Shown here piece by piece: positions 5,403-6,365 of a DNA stretch of 6,365 bases. The DNA is taken from contig JAQQAK010000037.1 of the NCBI GenBank assembly GCA_028527945.1, positions 1 through 6,365 of the forward strand, read 5' to 3'. Below the pieces are notes generated by a model. It made no database searches. It was not told the origin of the DNA and saw nothing but the letters and a program-made list of their open reading frames with translations. The DNA is from Spirochaetaceae bacterium (GTDB taxonomy: Bacteria; Spirochaetota; Spirochaetia; UBA9216). Position 1 is the first letter of the stretch. Each line of letters starts with the position of its first letter. Both the position numbers and the translations under genes were made by a program.

Positions 5403-6365
5403 CTATTTTGAAGAAACAGTTTGAAGTTTCTTCAAAAAGTAAGCGATTTTATAATATTCAATCTCATAGCCGTCACTAATCAACATTTTAGAAATCTTTC
5501 TTGGGCCATAACCAGAAGCATTCAAAGTATTAATTAAAACCGCCGCGTTTTTATCAATACAGTCTTTTCGAGGAGAAGCTGTTATCTGAAACTCATCTCC
5601 GCTTGTTTCAAAAGGAAGATGTTCAAGACCTATTTCTGTATAAATATCTTTCTCACCTTGAAGGTCTGAAATAAGTGGGGCGGCAGCATCTATACTAAAG
5701 TTTATAACATCTCTAAATTGCCTAATATTTCTTGGGTAGTTAGCCTCAAGAATAGCCTTCTCTGCTTCTTTAGTAAATTTTACATTGTATCGAATACCAT
5801 GCAGATCTTTTACTGCGGCAATGTATTTAGTAATAAAATGATTAAAGAGGTTACGCCTTTCTTCAAGGCTTCTCTCCTGTAGAGCAGGCAGACTCAATTC
5901 ATATTGTGCCAGTCGCTGATAAAGCTCGGGGAGCATTTCATTCTTCAAATTTCGTGTTGACGCCGCAATTATTATTACATCAACAGCAATCTCACGGCTT
6001 CCTCCTAATCTTCTGATCTTTCCGGATTCTACCGCTTTTAAAAGTATAGTTTGATAATTTTCAAGAGCATGTGCCTCATCTAAAAAGAGAATTCCGCCAT
6101 TTGCCTGCTCAAAGAGTCCTTTTTTCTGAATTGAGCCTGTATAAGCCCCTTTTTCACTTCCAAAGATCTCAACAGCAGCTATATCAGGGTTGGTAAACTG
6201 ACCGCAATTTATTTCAATAAAGGGAGCATCTTTTTCAAGTACTCCAACCTTTATCGCATATTGGTATATAAGATTTGCCAACATTGTTTTTCCAGTGCCG
6301 GATTCACCAATAATTATTGAATGCCTGGGCCCGGCAAGAGAACCAACTGTTCTTTTTGCCTTAAA
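5403..6365 (-). CDS. Sigma-54-dependent AAA+ transcriptional activator, N-terminus beyond the right edge
   Basis: The frame is open from the right edge to a TAG at 5403-5405, giving 320 visible residues. The ATG at 6284 is not the true start, because it falls just after the Walker A lysine. Numbering from the edge, Walker A G-E-S-G-T-G-K-T is 20-27, the sigma-54 contact loop G-A-Y-T-G-S 73-78 (consensus GAFTGA), Walker B I-L-F-L-D-E 92-97, and the arginine-finger region L-Y-Q-R-L near R151. A sensor II-like Y-P-R-N-I-R-Q-F-R-D occurs near 215. The segment A-P-F-I-E-I-N-C-G-Q-F-T-N-P and the wording around Walker B recall LevR- and RtcR-like activators. However, the protein ends about 95 residues after the ATPase core, without the PRD domains of LevR. 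The C-terminus lacks the standard Fis-type helix and has G-Y-G-P-R-K-I-S-K-M-L...Y-Y-K-I-A-Y-F-L-K-K-L, which could be a different HTH. It is expected to remodel sigma-54 RNA polymerase with ATP. The signal-sensing domain is not visible. Confidence 0.92.
   Translation of the reverse strand, partial: FKAKRTVGSLAGPRHSIIIGESGTGKTMLANLIYQYAIKVGVLEKDAPFIEINCGQFTNPDIAAVEIFGSEKGAYTGSIQKKGLFEQANGGILFLDEAHALENYQTILLKAVESGKIRRLGGSREIAVDVIIIAASTRNLKNEMLPELYQRLAQYELSLPALQERSLEERRNLFNHFITKYIAAVKDLHGIRYNVKFTKEAEKAILEANYPRNIRQFRDVINFSIDAAAPLISDLQGEKDIYTEIGLEHLPFETSGDEFQITASPRKDCIDKNAAVLINTLNASGYGPRKISKMLISDGYEIEYYKIAYFLKKLQTVSSK

Noticed and set aside
6282..6284. ATG at 6284 as the start of the sigma-54 activator.
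   Set aside because: The frame continues upstream to the window edge and encodes the Walker A motif G-E-S-G-T-G-K-T immediately before this Met, so the true start lies outside.

Overview
The window looks like AT-rich chromosomal DNA from a spirochaete, most likely a host-associated Treponema. This is an inference. It rests on the base composition, the spirochaete-style relaxed lipobox (F-V-S-C), and the pairing of a YWKNG-type surface-repeat protein with a GLUG/beta-helix lipoprotein. No rRNA, tRNA or taxon-specific marker is present to confirm it.

Layout: (1) positions 1-123 hold the last 40 codons of a plus-strand gene with a YWKNG motif, followed by a clear intrinsic terminator at 157-193. 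(2) Positions 194-543 form a long, very AT-rich leader with no convincing protein gene. It carries an extended -10 promoter candidate, an imperfect direct repeat built around two CCATGG palindromes, and a six-codon mini-ORF whose stop lies one base before the next start. (3) Positions 544-3204 encode an 886-residue MalT/LuxR-type STAND regulator: P-loop NTPase, helical TPR-like sensor and C-terminal LuxR HTH. (4) After 53 bp comes a 535-residue lipoprotein gene (3258-4865). It has three DxDGDG calcium-binding-type loops, a 21-bp tandem repeat encoding an acidic Ser/Thr linker, an Fn3-like domain and a GLUG-type beta-helix. Its ribosome binding site lies in a 7-bp inverted repeat. (5) Positions 4866-5109 form a hairpin-rich convergent intergenic region with three separate inverted repeats. 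(6) On the minus strand, a 71-residue protein of unknown function (5110-5325) has its own near-consensus sigma-70 promoter. It lies downstream of a sigma-54-type AAA+ activator (5403 to beyond the right edge) whose N-terminus is outside the window.

How it may work together: the STAND regulator and the lipoprotein are co-oriented and closely spaced with no terminator between them, so they may form one unit in which a cytoplasmic ligand-sensing ATPase controls a secreted or surface protein. The minus-strand pair is a separate convergent unit. The sigma-54 activator's target is not visible: I found no sigma-54 (-24/-12) promoter in the window, and the small gene next to it has a sigma-70-type promoter.
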